Positions 1 through 9,155 of a stretch of DNA of 64,000 nucleotides are shown one piece after another; the stretch's first letter is position 1; every line of letters begins with the position of its first letter. The stretch is from JAKVBK01 sp022447275. GTDB taxonomy: Bacteria > Pseudomonadota > Alphaproteobacteria > Rhodobacterales > Rhodobacteraceae. Location of the stretch: positions 2,728,001 to 2,792,000 of the forward strand of contig CP138932.1 in assembly GCA_047125605.1 (NCBI GenBank). The letters are read 5' to 3'. Below the pieces are notes generated by a model that was not told where the DNA came from, ran no database searches, and saw only the letters and a program-made list of their open reading frames with translations. The translations under genes and the position numbers were made by a program.

Positions 1-1
1 T

Positions 2-322
2 GAAGGGCGCGTGGTGGTGCTCAAGCTCAAGCGGGCAAATCACGCGCTGCTCACCCGGCGTGTGTCGCTGTCGGCGCCAACGCAGCTGGCCGACGCGATC
101 TACCGGGCCGGGCGACGCCTGCTGGGAAAGGTAGACAGCGACAGCGCCTTCCGGCTGCTGGGGATCGGTCTGTCAGAGCTGACCCCAGAGGGCGGGGCGG
201 CTACAGTGGGGGACCTGCTGGACCCGGACGCCGGCAAGCGGGCCGATGCCGAACGGGCCAGCGACGCGATTCGCGCGCGCTTCGGACCAGATGCAATCCT
301 GAAGGGTCGCGCCCTGCGCTGA
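2..322 (+). CDS. dinB: DNA polymerase IV (DinB, Y family), C-terminal fragment
   Basis: Only the last ~106 codons are inside the window; the reading frame is open from base 2 and the gene begins to the left. The visible part matches the little-finger domain of Y-family polymerases: a basic strand (VLKLKRANHALLTRR), then a helix-rich tail ending in a hydrophilic stretch. DinB polymerases carry out error-prone bypass synthesis past damaged bases. The catalytic palm residues are outside the window, so activity cannot be judged. It is convergent with the amidohydrolase gene, with about 50 bases between the two stops. Confidence 0.75.
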   Translation, partial: EGRVVVLKLKRANHALLTRRVSLSAPTQLADAIYRAGRRLLGKVDSDSAFRLLGIGLSELTPEGGAATVGDLLDPDAGKRADAERASDAIRARFGPDAILKGRALR

Positions 323-376
323 GCGCCCCCCGGACAGGCCATGGCCCGCAGGCCGTCGCGGCTGTTGGGTGGTCGG

Positions 377-1231
377 TTATTCGGCCGCCAGGGGCCGCGC
401 GTCCGGCCGGCCAAGCTCAGCAATATCTGCCATGGCGCGGGTTAGGCGGCGTTTGATCTGGGCAAATTCCGGCAAGGGGCGAATCGTTGCCTCATCCATG
501 TAGAGGGCGCGGTCGATCTCTACCTGCACGGCGTGCTGGCGGCGCGACGGGCGACCGTAATTCTGTGTCACAAAAGCCCCTGCGAAGGGCGCATTGCGGG
601 CCACCCGGAACCCGGCCCGCGTAAAGGCTGCTTCGATCTCGCGGACAATGTCAGTGCTGCAGGCCGCACCAAAACGATCCCCCAGAACGATCTGGGGCCG
701 TTGCCCGCTCGTCTGGTCAATCGCTTCATGGGGCATGGAATGACAGTCAATGAGGATGGCCTTGCCAAAACTGGCCTTCGCATCATCCAGCAGGGATTGC
801 AGCTCTGCATGGTAAGGGTGCCAATGCTCAGCAAGGCGCGTCTTGGCCTCGGTGAGGGGCATCTTGCCTGTATAGATCGGCCTGCCGTTTGACACCACGC
901 GAGGAATCACACCCAGCCCAGAGCTGACGCGCGGATTGTGACTGGCACCCCGCGCCCCTTCGATCAGGGCCGGGTCCAACTCATCGCAATCGCGATTGAG
1001 ATCCACAAAGGCACGGGGCACATCGGCCACCAACAAAGGCGCCCCAAGCACCGGGGCTGCATCAAACAACAGATCAACAAACGCATCTTCGGACGAGCGA
1101 ATCGCGGTCTCGCTCAGCTGGCTGGCCCGCAAAAACGCAGCAGGATAGGCCTGGCCCGAGTGGGGCGAGGCGAAAACAACACCTGTGTTTAGCGCATTCG
1201 GAGCGATCACGCGGTAGCTGGGCTTGGGCAT
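377..1231 (-). CDS. N-formylglutamate amidohydrolase family protein
   Basis: A 284-residue protein of the N-formylglutamate amidohydrolase family (PF05013 type), which hydrolyses N-formyl-L-glutamate to formate and glutamate in one branch of histidine breakdown. Diagnostic segments are an early FASPHSG, DLNRD near residue 90 and ILIDCHSMP near residue 160; the His and Asp/Glu residues in these are the expected metal ligands. The start at 1231 is preferred over one 24 bases upstream because an AGGGAG site sits five bases before it. No other hut genes are in the window, so it may act alone on formylated amino acids. It is convergent with dinB. Confidence 0.85.
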   Translation of the reverse strand: MPKPSYRVIAPNALNTGVVFASPHSGQAYPAAFLRASQLSETAIRSSEDAFVDLLFDAAPVLGAPLLVADVPRAFVDLNRDCDELDPALIEGARGASHNPRVSSGLGVIPRVVSNGRPIYTGKMPLTEAKTRLAEHWHPYHAELQSLLDDAKASFGKAILIDCHSMPHEAIDQTSGQRPQIVLGDRFGAACSTDIVREIEAAFTRAGFRVARNAPFAGAFVTQNYGRPSRRQHAVQVEIDRALYMDEATIRPLPEFAQIKRRLTRAMADIAELGRPDARPLAAE

Positions 1232-1382
1232 ATGCTCTCCCTTTCGCAATAACATAGCGTGGAACTGTAATGATCCAAAAGCCCTTGAACCTCCGATCTG
1301 TTTCTTTTACACGCTGCGCCACTGACCCGGTTGAATCGCGGTGCTGGAGGGCAAGGCCCGCACGGCGCGGATCACCGGTCAG

Positions 1383-1457
1383 GGGCGATTAGCTCAGCGG
1401 TAGAGCACTTCGTTGACATCGAAGGGGTCACTGGTTCGATCCCAGTATCGCCCACCA
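1383..1457 (+). tRNA. tRNA-Val (anticodon GAC)
   Basis: A full cloverleaf can be drawn. The acceptor arm pairs GGGCGAT (1383-1389) with ATCGCCC (1447-1453). The D arm is GCTC/GAGC. The anticodon stem is CTTCG/CGAAG, with loop TTGACAT and anticodon GAC at 1415-1417. The T arm carries GGTTCGATCC. A discriminator A and an encoded CCA follow (1454-1457). It reads the valine codon GTC (and GTT by wobble). It stands alone about 75 bases upstream of rpmJ on the same strand. Confidence 0.95.
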
Positions 1458-1533
1458 TGGATTTCGTTCCCTGCGTGGGAGCAAAGTGAACACAGACGGT
1501 GCCTTTGGCGCCGCGTAACGAAAGGGACGACCG

Positions 1534-1659
1534 ATGAAGGTCAAGAACTCGCTCCGGTCGCTGAAAAGCCGTCACCGTGATTGCCGTGTGGTGCGCCGCA
1601 AGGGCCGCGTCTACGTGATCAACAAGACCCAGCGCCGCTTCAAAGCCCGTCAGGGCTGA
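1534..1659 (+). CDS. rpmJ: 50S ribosomal protein L36
   Basis: A 41-residue, very basic protein (MKVKNSLRSLKSRH..., ending in KTQRRFKARQG) matching the alphaproteobacterial form of ribosomal protein L36. Only one cysteine is present, so this is the zinc-free version rather than the CxxC/CxxxxH zinc-ribbon version. The start follows an AAGGGA ribosome site (about 1522). The gene stands alone between tRNA-Val and an intrinsic terminator at 1703-1722. Confidence 0.95.
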   Translation: MKVKNSLRSLKSRHRDCRVVRRKGRVYVINKTQRRFKARQG

Positions 1660-1702
1660 ACGGTCCGGACGCCGATAGCGCGTCCGCCCCTACCCACGTT
1701 TG

Positions 1703-1722
1703 GCCGCCTTAGGGCGGCTTTT
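1703..1722 (+). terminator. Rho-independent terminator after rpmJ
   Basis: GCCGCC (1703-1708), loop TTAG, GGCGGC (1713-1718), then TTTT. It lies 44 bases after the rpmJ stop in the expected orientation. Confidence 0.8.
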
Positions 1723-1900
1723 CGTATTTCTGGCACGCCAGCGTACAGCGCCTCAGGCTCCAGTCGCTGGCCCCATTCCCTGATCCTCTGCCCGGCACCT
1801 TCCCCGCAAGGCCCAAGCAAAGGCCCGCAGCAGTGCTGCCTGTGTTTGGCACCCTCGCTGTAGGCGCACAGGTTCCGCACCCAGAGGGCGATGGTCGCCC

Positions 1901-3502
1901 TCAGTTGCGGCGGAAAGTAATCCCGATCTCTGCCAACATCTTGGTGATGGTGGCCTGGTCAATATACCCCGATACCGTCAGGTCACGGGATTGCTGGAAC
2001 CGGCTGATTGCCTCGCGGGTTTCGGGTGTAAACGTCCCATCCACGGATCCGGGCGACAGGCGCAACTGGCTCAGCCGCCGCTCGACCAGAAGCCGTGTCA
2101 CCGGATTGAGGTTGAGCGCACGCTCCTGTTCCCGCGCATCGTCGCGCGAGGGGCCTGCGATCTCTTCGAGACGGGCGCGCGCAGCTGCGGTAAAGACGCC
2201 GCGCGGATGTGCGCCGATAAAGGCGCGATAACCGGCCGCCGTGTTCGCCCGCAGCGCCGCGATCCAATCGTCCTGCTCGGCTCGGCTGGCGCGGGAATTG
2301 CGAATCTCATTGAGCATCTGCAAGGTGCTGCGCGCATCTTCGGCATGCCGCCCGTCGGGATACCTGTTCAAGTAGTCCCGAAGGTCCCGACGCCGTGCGT
2401 CCATCCCGCCGATCCGGTCCCACAGGGCGTCATCTGCAGCCGCCTGCGCGGCGGCCTCTTCGCGGCGGGCGTTGGCCTGACGGCGCAGTTGGGTCACCTG
2501 TTCTGCATCGACAAAACCAGTTGCTGCACGGCCCTGACCTTGCTGCCAGCCGCGGATCGCAGCGCGCGTGCCGCCACCAAAGATGCCATCCACCCCGCGC
2601 GTGCTGAAGCCAAGCTCGGTCAGGTCAGCCTGAATGCGGCGCCGCTCGCTGCGGGACAGCGAAAGGGCGGCCTCGGCTTTTTCTGCGCGGCGGGCTGGAT
2701 CATTGAGGAGATCCTGCAGACGGGCGTTGGCTTCACCCCGGAAGACACCGTTGGGATAACGCTGTAGATAGTCGCGATAGGCGGCTTCGGTGTTGTCGCG
2801 CAGGACACTTTGCCAGAAGTCGCGCTCCTGCGCGAAGGAGGTGTCTGACTCTGACGGCACCGCGTCAGAAACAACGATGGCATGCCCGCTTGGCAGAAAA
2901 CCCGACGCGGTGATCTCATCTTGCCCAAGCAGCACCTCGTCCAGATCGGCGCCGGGCCGATAAAGTACGCTGGCGGCATAGCGGGTCATGTCAGGCTCTG
3001 GTCCTTGCAGGACCGTCACACCCTGCGGGATGTCCATTGGCCCAATCCCCGCGCGCAAGCCTACCCCATGAGACAGGCGCCGCTCAGGCTCTCCCAGCAC
3101 GAGGAAAGCGCCCCCTGGCACGCGGCCAGCAATCTCAAGGATCACATCGAGGGACACCCCAACAGACCCCACCTGCGCAAGATCCGTGCCGGTTCCGGTG
3201 GCGCCCAGATACCATGTGCCAGAATTTGCCTGCGCAAAGTGACCGCTGAGATGAATGACAACCGTCTCATCCTGATCAATCCGTGCCAGCACACGGGCCA
3301 AAGCATCCCGCAATGTGCGGGCGTTCCCCTCCGCGCGGATTATCTGAAAACCTGCGTCAGAAAGCGCTTCACCCGCACTGCTGGGCCCGCCGCGCCAAAA
3401 ACGCGAGCCATCCTCTGGCACACCGGACAGAAGGGCCTGATCGGAAAGCGCCGGCAGGGCCAGAGCGCTCAGCAAGACGGACAGGATAAAGGGGTTTCGC
3501 AT
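1901..3502 (-). CDS. Secreted caspase-fold-like protein with two peptidoglycan-binding domains
   Basis: A 533-residue protein. Residues 1-20 form a Sec-type signal peptide (hydrophobic core, then LPALS|DQ). Residues ~25-220 resemble the caspase-like (peptidase C14) domain common in Rhodobacterales: HLSGHF holds the expected His (H88). However, where the LDAC cysteine motif should come the sequence is FLVLGEPE (residues 133-140), and I see no cysteine anywhere in the protein. Two PG_binding_1-type domains follow (about 285-345 with GVDGIFGGGTRAAI, and 470-530 with GSVDGTFTPETREAI). They are separated by repeated helical segments of the type YLQRYPNGVFR / YLNRYPDGRHAEDA. A GGAGGA site precedes the start. 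Inference: a periplasmic, wall-binding scaffold rather than an active protease. It is the furthest-downstream gene of the minus-strand run. Confidence 0.7.
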   Translation of the reverse strand: MRNPFILSVLLSALALPALSDQALLSGVPEDGSRFWRGGPSSAGEALSDAGFQIIRAEGNARTLRDALARVLARIDQDETVVIHLSGHFAQANSGTWYLGATGTGTDLAQVGSVGVSLDVILEIAGRVPGGAFLVLGEPERRLSHGVGLRAGIGPMDIPQGVTVLQGPEPDMTRYAASVLYRPGADLDEVLLGQDEITASGFLPSGHAIVVSDAVPSESDTSFAQERDFWQSVLRDNTEAAYRDYLQRYPNGVFRGEANARLQDLLNDPARRAEKAEAALSLSRSERRRIQADLTELGFSTRGVDGIFGGGTRAAIRGWQQGQGRAATGFVDAEQVTQLRRQANARREEAAAQAAADDALWDRIGGMDARRRDLRDYLNRYPDGRHAEDARSTLQMLNEIRNSRASRAEQDDWIAALRANTAAGYRAFIGAHPRGVFTAAARARLEEIAGPSRDDAREQERALNLNPVTRLLVERRLSQLRLSPGSVDGTFTPETREAISRFQQSRDLTVSGYIDQATITKMLAEIGITFRRN

Positions 3503-3538
3503 GGACTTTCCTCCCTCACACCCGACCCTCTGGCCGGG

Positions 3539-4753
3539 TCAGTCGTAGCTGCGCTGGTCGTCGATCACTTTGCCATCCCGCGGCAAAGTGCCGGGCGCAG
3601 ACAATTCAATCCGGCCCTTCAGTTTCAAGGTTTCGATCATGGCGGCCTCAAACGCGGCCGCATCCTGCGCCTCCGTCTCAACCATCACGGTCATCGCATC
3701 CATTTCGCCTTCCCGGGTGACCACCACGCGGGCGCGCGCAATCGCTTCATGCTTGTCAACGAAGGCCGCCACCTGTTCGGGGCGCACGAACATGCCTTTG
3801 ATCTTGGTCGTCTGGTCTGCGCGGCCCATCCAGCCCTTGATCCGCATATTGGTACGGCCACAGGGGCTGGTGCCCGACAGCACCGCCGACAGATCACCGG
3901 TCGCAAACCGGATCAGGGGATAGGCGGGGTTCAGAGCCGTCACGACAACCTCGCCGACCTCCCCCTCGGGGACGGGATCGCCGGTGCCAGGCGTCACGAT
4001 CTCGACGATCACACCCTCATCGACAATCAAGCCTTCCATGGCCTCGGACTCGTAGGCCACGTTGCCCAGATCGGCAGTCGCGTAGCATTGCAGGCAGGCA
4101 ACGCCCCGATCAGAATACCAATCACGCAGTGATGGGAACAGCGCACCACCAGACACGGCCGCCTTTGCAAACCGGGTCTGCAGCCCCAACTCATCGGCCT
4201 TCTCGAGGATCACCTTCAGGTAATCCGGCGTGCCCGCATAGGCAGTGGCCCCCACATGAACGGCGGCCTGCGCCTGCAACTCGGTCTGGCCCGTGCCCGC
4301 TGGCATAACCGTAGCCCCAACAGCCCGGGCGGCGCTTTCAAACATCATGCCCGCAGGGGTGAGGTGATAGCCAAAGCAGTTTTGCACGATGTCATCAGCA
4401 CCGATCCCAGCCGCATGGGCAAAACGGCCCAGCCGAAACCAATCCCCCTCAACGCCACCCGGCTCATAGATCGGCCCCGGCGACTGAAAGACATGGCTGA
4501 ACTGAGACAAAGGCCCCGCATAGCCGCCCAGCGGCGCCTCAGGTGTCTGCGCCTCAACAAGGGCCGATTTCCGCAAAACCGGCAAGCCGGCAAGCCCCGC
4601 CATATCCGTGACAGATGCTGCCTGCGCCCCCGCAAGGGCGCTCGCATTGCCAGATAGGCCCTGAGCACGGGCAATCTGCGCTGGCAGATCACGTGCTAAA
4701 TCGGCGGCACGCTGATCGGCGCTTCGGGTTTCAAGGGCGTCATAGAAGCTCAT
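3539..4753 (-). CDS. PaaK-type AMP-forming CoA ligase (phenylacetate-CoA ligase-like)
   Basis: 404 residues, the length of phenylacetate-CoA ligases. These enzymes join a carboxylic acid to coenzyme A through an acyl-AMP. Recognisable parts are the middle segment with AGTPDYL and KAAVSGGALFPSLRDW, the C-terminal adenylate part RFATGDLSAVL, and GRADQTTKIKGMFVRPEQV, which holds the mobile C-terminal lysine region. The usual N-terminal Ser/Thr/Gly-rich P-loop is less clear (QSPGPIYEPGG at about 93-103). It is the last gene of the transporter/ligase cluster, 80 bases after the oxidoreductase. The true acid substrate cannot be read from sequence; an aromatic acid is the family default. Confidence 0.75.
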   Translation of the reverse strand: MSFYDALETRSADQRAADLARDLPAQIARAQGLSGNASALAGAQAASVTDMAGLAGLPVLRKSALVEAQTPEAPLGGYAGPLSQFSHVFQSPGPIYEPGGVEGDWFRLGRFAHAAGIGADDIVQNCFGYHLTPAGMMFESAARAVGATVMPAGTGQTELQAQAAVHVGATAYAGTPDYLKVILEKADELGLQTRFAKAAVSGGALFPSLRDWYSDRGVACLQCYATADLGNVAYESEAMEGLIVDEGVIVEIVTPGTGDPVPEGEVGEVVVTALNPAYPLIRFATGDLSAVLSGTSPCGRTNMRIKGWMGRADQTTKIKGMFVRPEQVAAFVDKHEAIARARVVVTREGEMDAMTVMVETEAQDAAAFEAAMIETLKLKGRIELSAPGTLPRDGKVIDDQRSYD

Positions 4754-4833
4754 GGGAAAACTCTCCGTCTGGCGCCCTTGCTAGACAATATCAGGGGCGC
4801 AAAAGCGTATATGGGATCGGGGACATGCGTCCC

Positions 4834-5814
4834 TCACATGTCCAGCACAACGGTGCCAAGCTTGGCGCCGGCGGCAACCGTGTCCTGGGCCGCCGCAATG
4901 TCATCGAGCCCGCCGCAGCGTACGACAGCATGCTGCAGGGCCCCCGCCTCCAACCAGCGGGTCAACTGCGCCTCACCTTTGCGACGGGCAACAGCATCCA
5001 GTTGATAGACGATCAACATGCGCAAGGTCACATTCTTGAACATGAACCCGTAAAATTGCAGCGTGGGCGTCATGTCGGCTGCCGACGCGTAGGAAGCAAT
5101 CACGCCTCCAGGCTTTATGATTGACAGGCTCGTGGCTTGATTTGCGCCAAAATCCACATCGACGATTCGGTCCACCCCCGCACCATCGGTCATGTCCATC
5201 ACCTGGGCCTCAACATCGCCTTCGCGATAATTGATCGTCTCTTCGGCCATGGAATGGGCCGCCTTTTCCGCAGAGCTGACCGTGGTGATCACCCGCGCCC
5301 CGCCCAGTTTGCCCATTTGGCAGGCATAGCGGCCCACCGTGCCGGCCCCTCCGGCGACAAGGATCGTCTGACCCTCGATTGGCCCGTCTGAAAACAGTCC
5401 GTACCACGCGGTCATAGCCGGAATGCCAAAGCACGCTGCCTCATGAAACGCTGTCTGGTCTGGCAAAGCGACAGCCTGTTCTGCTGGCAGGGCAATGTAT
5501 TCTGCTGCCGTGCCAAAGGCGCGCTGCCATTGCGCATTCCAAAGCCAGACGCGCTGGCCCACACGGGCAGCATCCACCTCGGCCCCAACAGCTTCGATGA
5601 CGCCTGCCCCGTCCGAGTGCGGGATGACGCGGGGAAAGGCCATCACAGCGCCCGGTCGCGCACCCGCGCGTAGCTTTACATCGGAAGGATTGATGCCCGA
5701 GGCCCGCAGACGCACCAGCACCTCGCCGGGCCCGGGTGCCGGGTCCGCCATCTCTCCAACAGTCAGGACATCAGCAGCGGGCCCAAAGCCCTCATACCAA
5801 GCGGCGCGCATCAA
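4834..5814 (-). CDS. Zinc-free quinone oxidoreductase / medium-chain dehydrogenase
   Basis: A 326-residue member of the medium-chain dehydrogenase/reductase superfamily, NADPH:quinone oxidoreductase branch. It shows the GroES-like N-terminal half (GINPSDVKLRAGA), the NADPH-binding Rossmann loop AGGAGTVGRYACQMGKLGG at about 154-172, and the C-terminal KLGTVVL. The cysteine cluster that binds structural zinc in alcohol dehydrogenases is absent. Its start overlaps the stop of the upstream ATPase gene by four bases (ATGA), so the two are co-translated. In this cluster it may reduce an enoyl or quinone intermediate derived from the imported acid; that role is inference. Confidence 0.8.
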   Translation of the reverse strand: MMRAAWYEGFGPAADVLTVGEMADPAPGPGEVLVRLRASGINPSDVKLRAGARPGAVMAFPRVIPHSDGAGVIEAVGAEVDAARVGQRVWLWNAQWQRAFGTAAEYIALPAEQAVALPDQTAFHEAACFGIPAMTAWYGLFSDGPIEGQTILVAGGAGTVGRYACQMGKLGGARVITTVSSAEKAAHSMAEETINYREGDVEAQVMDMTDGAGVDRIVDVDFGANQATSLSIIKPGGVIASYASAADMTPTLQFYGFMFKNVTLRMLIVYQLDAVARRKGEAQLTRWLEAGALQHAVVRCGGLDDIAAAQDTVAAGAKLGTVVLDM

Positions 5815-6635
5815 GCCAGCCAGCGCTTGCGGCGCCGATAAGACCGCACATCGCGAAAGCTCTTGCGCCCCTCATCCGACATGCCGAGATAGAATTCCTT
5901 CACATCCGGGTTCTCCCGCAGCTCCGCCGCAGGCCCGTCCATTACGATGCGCCCGGACTCCAGAATGTAACCGTAATGGGCAAAACGCAGGGCCACGTTT
6001 GTGTTCTGCTCTGCCAACAGGAACGTCACCCCCTGTTCCTCGTTCAAACGCCGAACTATGCCGAAGATCTGTTCCACCAATTGCGGCGCCAATCCCATCG
6101 AGGGCTCGTCCAACAAAATGGTCTCAGGCCGCGACATCAGTGCGCGCGCAATCGCGGTCATCTGCTGCTCACCGCCCGAGGTATAACCAGCCTGGCTTTT
6201 GCGACGTTCCTTCAGGCGCGGGAAATACTCATAAACCATCTCAAGATCTTGCGCGACATTGCCCCCGCCATCCCGCCGCGTGTAGGCCCCCGTCATGAGG
6301 TTCTCCTCGACGGTGAGATGTTCGAAACAATGGCGGCCTTCCATCACTTGGATGACGCCGCGCTTCACAAGCTCCGCCGGGTTCAAAGCCGCAATCGCAT
6401 CGCCGCGATACTTAATCGATCCCTTGGTCACTTCGCCCCGCTCAGAGTGCAACAGGTTCGAAATGGCCTTCAAAGTGGTTGTCTTGCCAGCACCATTGCC
6501 ACCCAGCAGAGCCGTGATGCCCCCCTTGGGTACCGACAGGCTGACACCTTTCAGAACAAGGATCACATGATTGTAGATCACCTCGATATTGTTGACTTCA
6601 AGCAGCGTCTCGTCGGTCTTTGCAGAATCCAGCAT
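5811..6635 (-). CDS. Branched-chain amino acid-type ABC transporter ATPase (LivF-like)
   Basis: 274 residues. It has Walker A GGNGAGKTTT (about 45-54), the ABC signature TSGGEQQ (Ser-Gly-Gly intact), Walker B ILLDEPSMGLAP, and a switch His in the LLAEQN/ALRFAHYGYIL region. The MEGRHCFEHLTVEENL segment is typical of the LivF subgroup. It powers import by the two permeases encoded upstream. A short basic C-terminal extension (residues ~255-274, ending RRRKRWLA) goes beyond the usual LivF end. It lies between the binding-protein gene and the quinone oxidoreductase, overlapping the latter by four bases. Confidence 0.88.
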   Translation of the reverse strand: MLDSAKTDETLLEVNNIEVIYNHVILVLKGVSLSVPKGGITALLGGNGAGKTTTLKAISNLLHSERGEVTKGSIKYRGDAIAALNPAELVKRGVIQVMEGRHCFEHLTVEENLMTGAYTRRDGGGNVAQDLEMVYEYFPRLKERRKSQAGYTSGGEQQMTAIARALMSRPETILLDEPSMGLAPQLVEQIFGIVRRLNEEQGVTFLLAEQNTNVALRFAHYGYILESGRIVMDGPAAELRENPDVKEFYLGMSDEGRKSFRDVRSYRRRKRWLA

Positions 6636-6709
6636 GGCTCATCATCTTGGCAAAAATACTCAGGTCCCCCGGCCGCCGCACGCGCAGCGGCCGGGGTTGG
6701 AATACCCGC

Positions 6710-7996
6710 TTAGTTGCAGGCAGCCTCAATGTTGTTTTCAGCAGCGAAAGCAGCCGAATCTTCAGCAACCAGCGGCATGATGATGTCCTGGTCAGACTGG
6801 TAGTACTCGGTGATCTTGTTCCAAGAACCGGCCGATGCATCCCACTGGACGATGGCACCAAAGCCGTCACCACCGTGGTTGCCACACGACACAGAGAACT
6901 CAGGCCCGAAGTTCGGCAGACCCAGCTCGGCCATGCGGGCCTCTGTGATCTCCAAAGCTTCCATGCCATCGCGCATCATCGCAGGGGTGATGTCAGCGGT
7001 GCCGTGGATTTCCTGCGCCTTGGCCGCAGCTTCCGCTGCCAGCATGGCCGCATACATGCCGCGGTTATACAGCACGGTGCCCAGGGCATCGCCCGCGCCA
7101 GCCGCGAGGCCTTTGTCGACGACATGGGTCTTCAGATCATCATAGATCGGATAATCCGCACCGATGTTGTGGAACGTGATCGACTTGTAGCCCGATGCGC
7201 CATCGCCCGCAGGCAGCACGTCGTTCTCGGATCCGGACCACCACACACCGATGAAGTTCTCCATTGGATAGCGAATGTTCACCGCTTCCTGAATTGCGAC
7301 CTGGTTCATCACGCCCCAGCCCCACATCAGGACATTGTCGGGACGCTCACGGCGGATCTGCAGCCACTGGGCCTTCTGTTCCTGACCGGGGTGGTCCACC
7401 GGCAGAAGCAGCAGCTCAAAGCCATGCTTTTCCGCCAGACCTTCCAGCGTACGGATCGGCTCCTTGCCATAGGCAGAGTTGTGATAGACCAGCGCGATCT
7501 TCTTGCCCGAGATATCGCCGCCATTCTCATTGAGAATGTGGGTCACCGCGTGGGATGCACCATCCCAGTAGTTGGCCGGGTAGTTGAACACGTTGCGGAA
7601 CACCGAACCGTTCTTGGCAGATGTCCGGCCATAGCCCATCGAGTGGACAGGGATGCCGTCAGCCGTTGCCTTGGGGATCAGCTGGTAGGTGATACCCGTG
7701 GAAAGCGGCTGATACACAAGCGCGCCTTCGCCCTTGGTGGCCTCATAGCACTCAACGCCCTTTTGGGTATTATAGCCGGTTTCACATTCCAGCAGGCGGG
7801 TAGCAACGCCGCCAATGCCGCCGTCACGCTCATTGAGCAGCGTGAAATAGTCTGCATACCCATCGGCGAAGGGAATGCCGTTGGCCGCATAGGGACCTGT
7901 CCGGTAGCTGAGCGACGGGAACACCAGGTCCGCCATGACCGGTGCGCCAGCCATGACCGCCAGAACGGCGGTGGTTGCGAGGGTCTTTGCTTTCAT
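6710..7996 (-). CDS. ABC transporter substrate-binding protein (periplasmic binding fold type I, LivJ/K-like)
   Basis: 428 residues. The start at 7996 is chosen because a GGAGGAG site lies seven bases upstream and a clean signal peptide follows (MKAKTLATTAVLAVMAGAPVMA, cut before DLVF). An in-frame extension further upstream has neither. The mature protein begins FPSLSYRTGPYAANGIPFADGYADYF, the normal first strand of the family, which binds a small ligand between two lobes in the periplasm. A disulfide pair is likely (CETGYNTQKGVEC). It is longer and more divergent than leucine-binding proteins; with the acyl-CoA ligases nearby, an organic acid ligand is more likely than an amino acid (inference). 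Confidence 0.88.
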   Translation of the reverse strand: MKAKTLATTAVLAVMAGAPVMADLVFPSLSYRTGPYAANGIPFADGYADYFTLLNERDGGIGGVATRLLECETGYNTQKGVECYEATKGEGALVYQPLSTGITYQLIPKATADGIPVHSMGYGRTSAKNGSVFRNVFNYPANYWDGASHAVTHILNENGGDISGKKIALVYHNSAYGKEPIRTLEGLAEKHGFELLLLPVDHPGQEQKAQWLQIRRERPDNVLMWGWGVMNQVAIQEAVNIRYPMENFIGVWWSGSENDVLPAGDGASGYKSITFHNIGADYPIYDDLKTHVVDKGLAAGAGDALGTVLYNRGMYAAMLAAEAAAKAQEIHGTADITPAMMRDGMEALEITEARMAELGLPNFGPEFSVSCGNHGGDGFGAIVQWDASAGSWNKITEYYQSDQDIIMPLVAEDSAAFAAENNIEAACN

Positions 7997-8078
7997 GTCG
8001 AGTCTCCTCCCTGAGATCACTTTCAAAGCACGTTTCAGATGTGGCGGGCCAATCCCGCCGGGGTGCCGGCCCGCCTTC

Positions 8079-9155
8079 TTAGTGCGGGAACGGCCAAAGT
8101 CGTAGTTTCTCCTTTGCCAGTCGCCAAAGCTGGGCAAGCCCGTGGGGCTCGGCGACAAGGAACAAGATGATCATGGCTCCAATGATGACGAATTCGAGGT
8201 GCGCGGCAATATCTGTCGGCCACCCAAGGCCCGTCACCAGAAGATTTTTCAGCCCAACCGGCAGCAGCACGAGGAAAGCCGCCCCGGCAAAGCTGCCAAA
8301 GATGGAGCCCAGACCACCGATGATGATCATGAATAGCACCAAGAAGCTGACGTTGATGCCGAACACTTCACCCACCTCGACAGCGCCAAGATACACGCTG
8401 AAAAACAGCGCGCCCGCGATGCCAACGTAAAAGGAACTGATCGCAAAGGCGGACAGCTTCGCCCGCAGCGGGTTCACCCCGATGATCTCGGCGGCAATAT
8501 CCATGTCGCGGATCGCCATCCAGCTGCGGCCCAGTGAGCCGCGCGTCAGATTGCGCGCCAGCCACGCCAGCACGAAAAGGAAGAACAGGCACACCAAGTA
8601 ACGGGTTGAGGGATCCGCATTGGCGCCGGTCACGGCCTGCCCGAACAGGGTGCGTTCAGGCGCGGAAATCTGCCCCGATGCCGAGTAGTTGTAGAACCAC
8701 GGCACCCGGTTGAAGAGCCAGACAAGGAAGAACTGCGCTGCCAGCGTCGCCACCGCCAGATAAAATCCCTTGATCCGCAATGAGGGCAGACCAAACAGGA
8801 TCCCGACGGCCGCCGTAATCAAGCCAGACAGAAAGACGTGGATCATGATGTTGACGTCTGGGAACGAGGTCATGAGTTTGTAGCAGGCATAGGCGCCCAC
8901 GGCCATGAACCCCCCGGTGCCCAGCGAAACCTGCCCACAATACCCCGTCAGGATATTCAGCCCGATGGCAGCAATCGCGTAGATCAGGAAGGGCAGGAAG
9001 ATCGCGTTCACCCAGTAATCGTTGATTATGAAAGGCACGATCAGCACAGCAATAGCCAGAACCGCGTAGTAACGATACCTGTCAAAGGCGATCGGGAAGG
9101 TTTGGCTGTCGTCGCTATAGGACGTCTTAAAGTCCCCTGCTTCGCGATAAAACAT
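8079..9155 (-). CDS. Branched-chain amino acid-type ABC transporter permease (LivM-like)
   Basis: A 358-residue, strongly hydrophobic protein with about eight to ten membrane segments. It carries the LivM hallmark GLNILTGYCGQVSLGTGGFMAVGAY near residue 85 and the ATPase-contact loop GRSWMAIRDMDIAAEIIGVNPLRAKL near 220. The first ~30 residues are hydrophilic and cytoplasmic. It forms the transmembrane channel together with the LivH-like protein. The gene is separated from livH by ~620 bases that hold an opposite-strand gene, so it may need its own promoter. Confidence 0.88.
   Translation of the reverse strand: MFYREAGDFKTSYSDDSQTFPIAFDRYRYYAVLAIAVLIVPFIINDYWVNAIFLPFLIYAIAAIGLNILTGYCGQVSLGTGGFMAVGAYACYKLMTSFPDVNIMIHVFLSGLITAAVGILFGLPSLRIKGFYLAVATLAAQFFLVWLFNRVPWFYNYSASGQISAPERTLFGQAVTGANADPSTRYLVCLFFLFVLAWLARNLTRGSLGRSWMAIRDMDIAAEIIGVNPLRAKLSAFAISSFYVGIAGALFFSVYLGAVEVGEVFGINVSFLVLFMIIIGGLGSIFGSFAGAAFLVLLPVGLKNLLVTGLGWPTDIAAHLEFVIIGAMIILFLVAEPHGLAQLWRLAKEKLRLWPFPH

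Noticed and set aside
2882..4132. Long plus-strand open frame (416 codons) antisense to the caspase-like and PaaK-type genes
   Set aside because: It spans two well-supported minus-strand genes, its residues look like antisense of GC-rich codons, and it has no ribosome site or family motif.
6620..8014. 464-codon plus-strand open frame antisense to the binding-protein gene
   Set aside because: The opposite strand encodes a clear periplasmic binding protein with signal peptide; this frame is its shadow.
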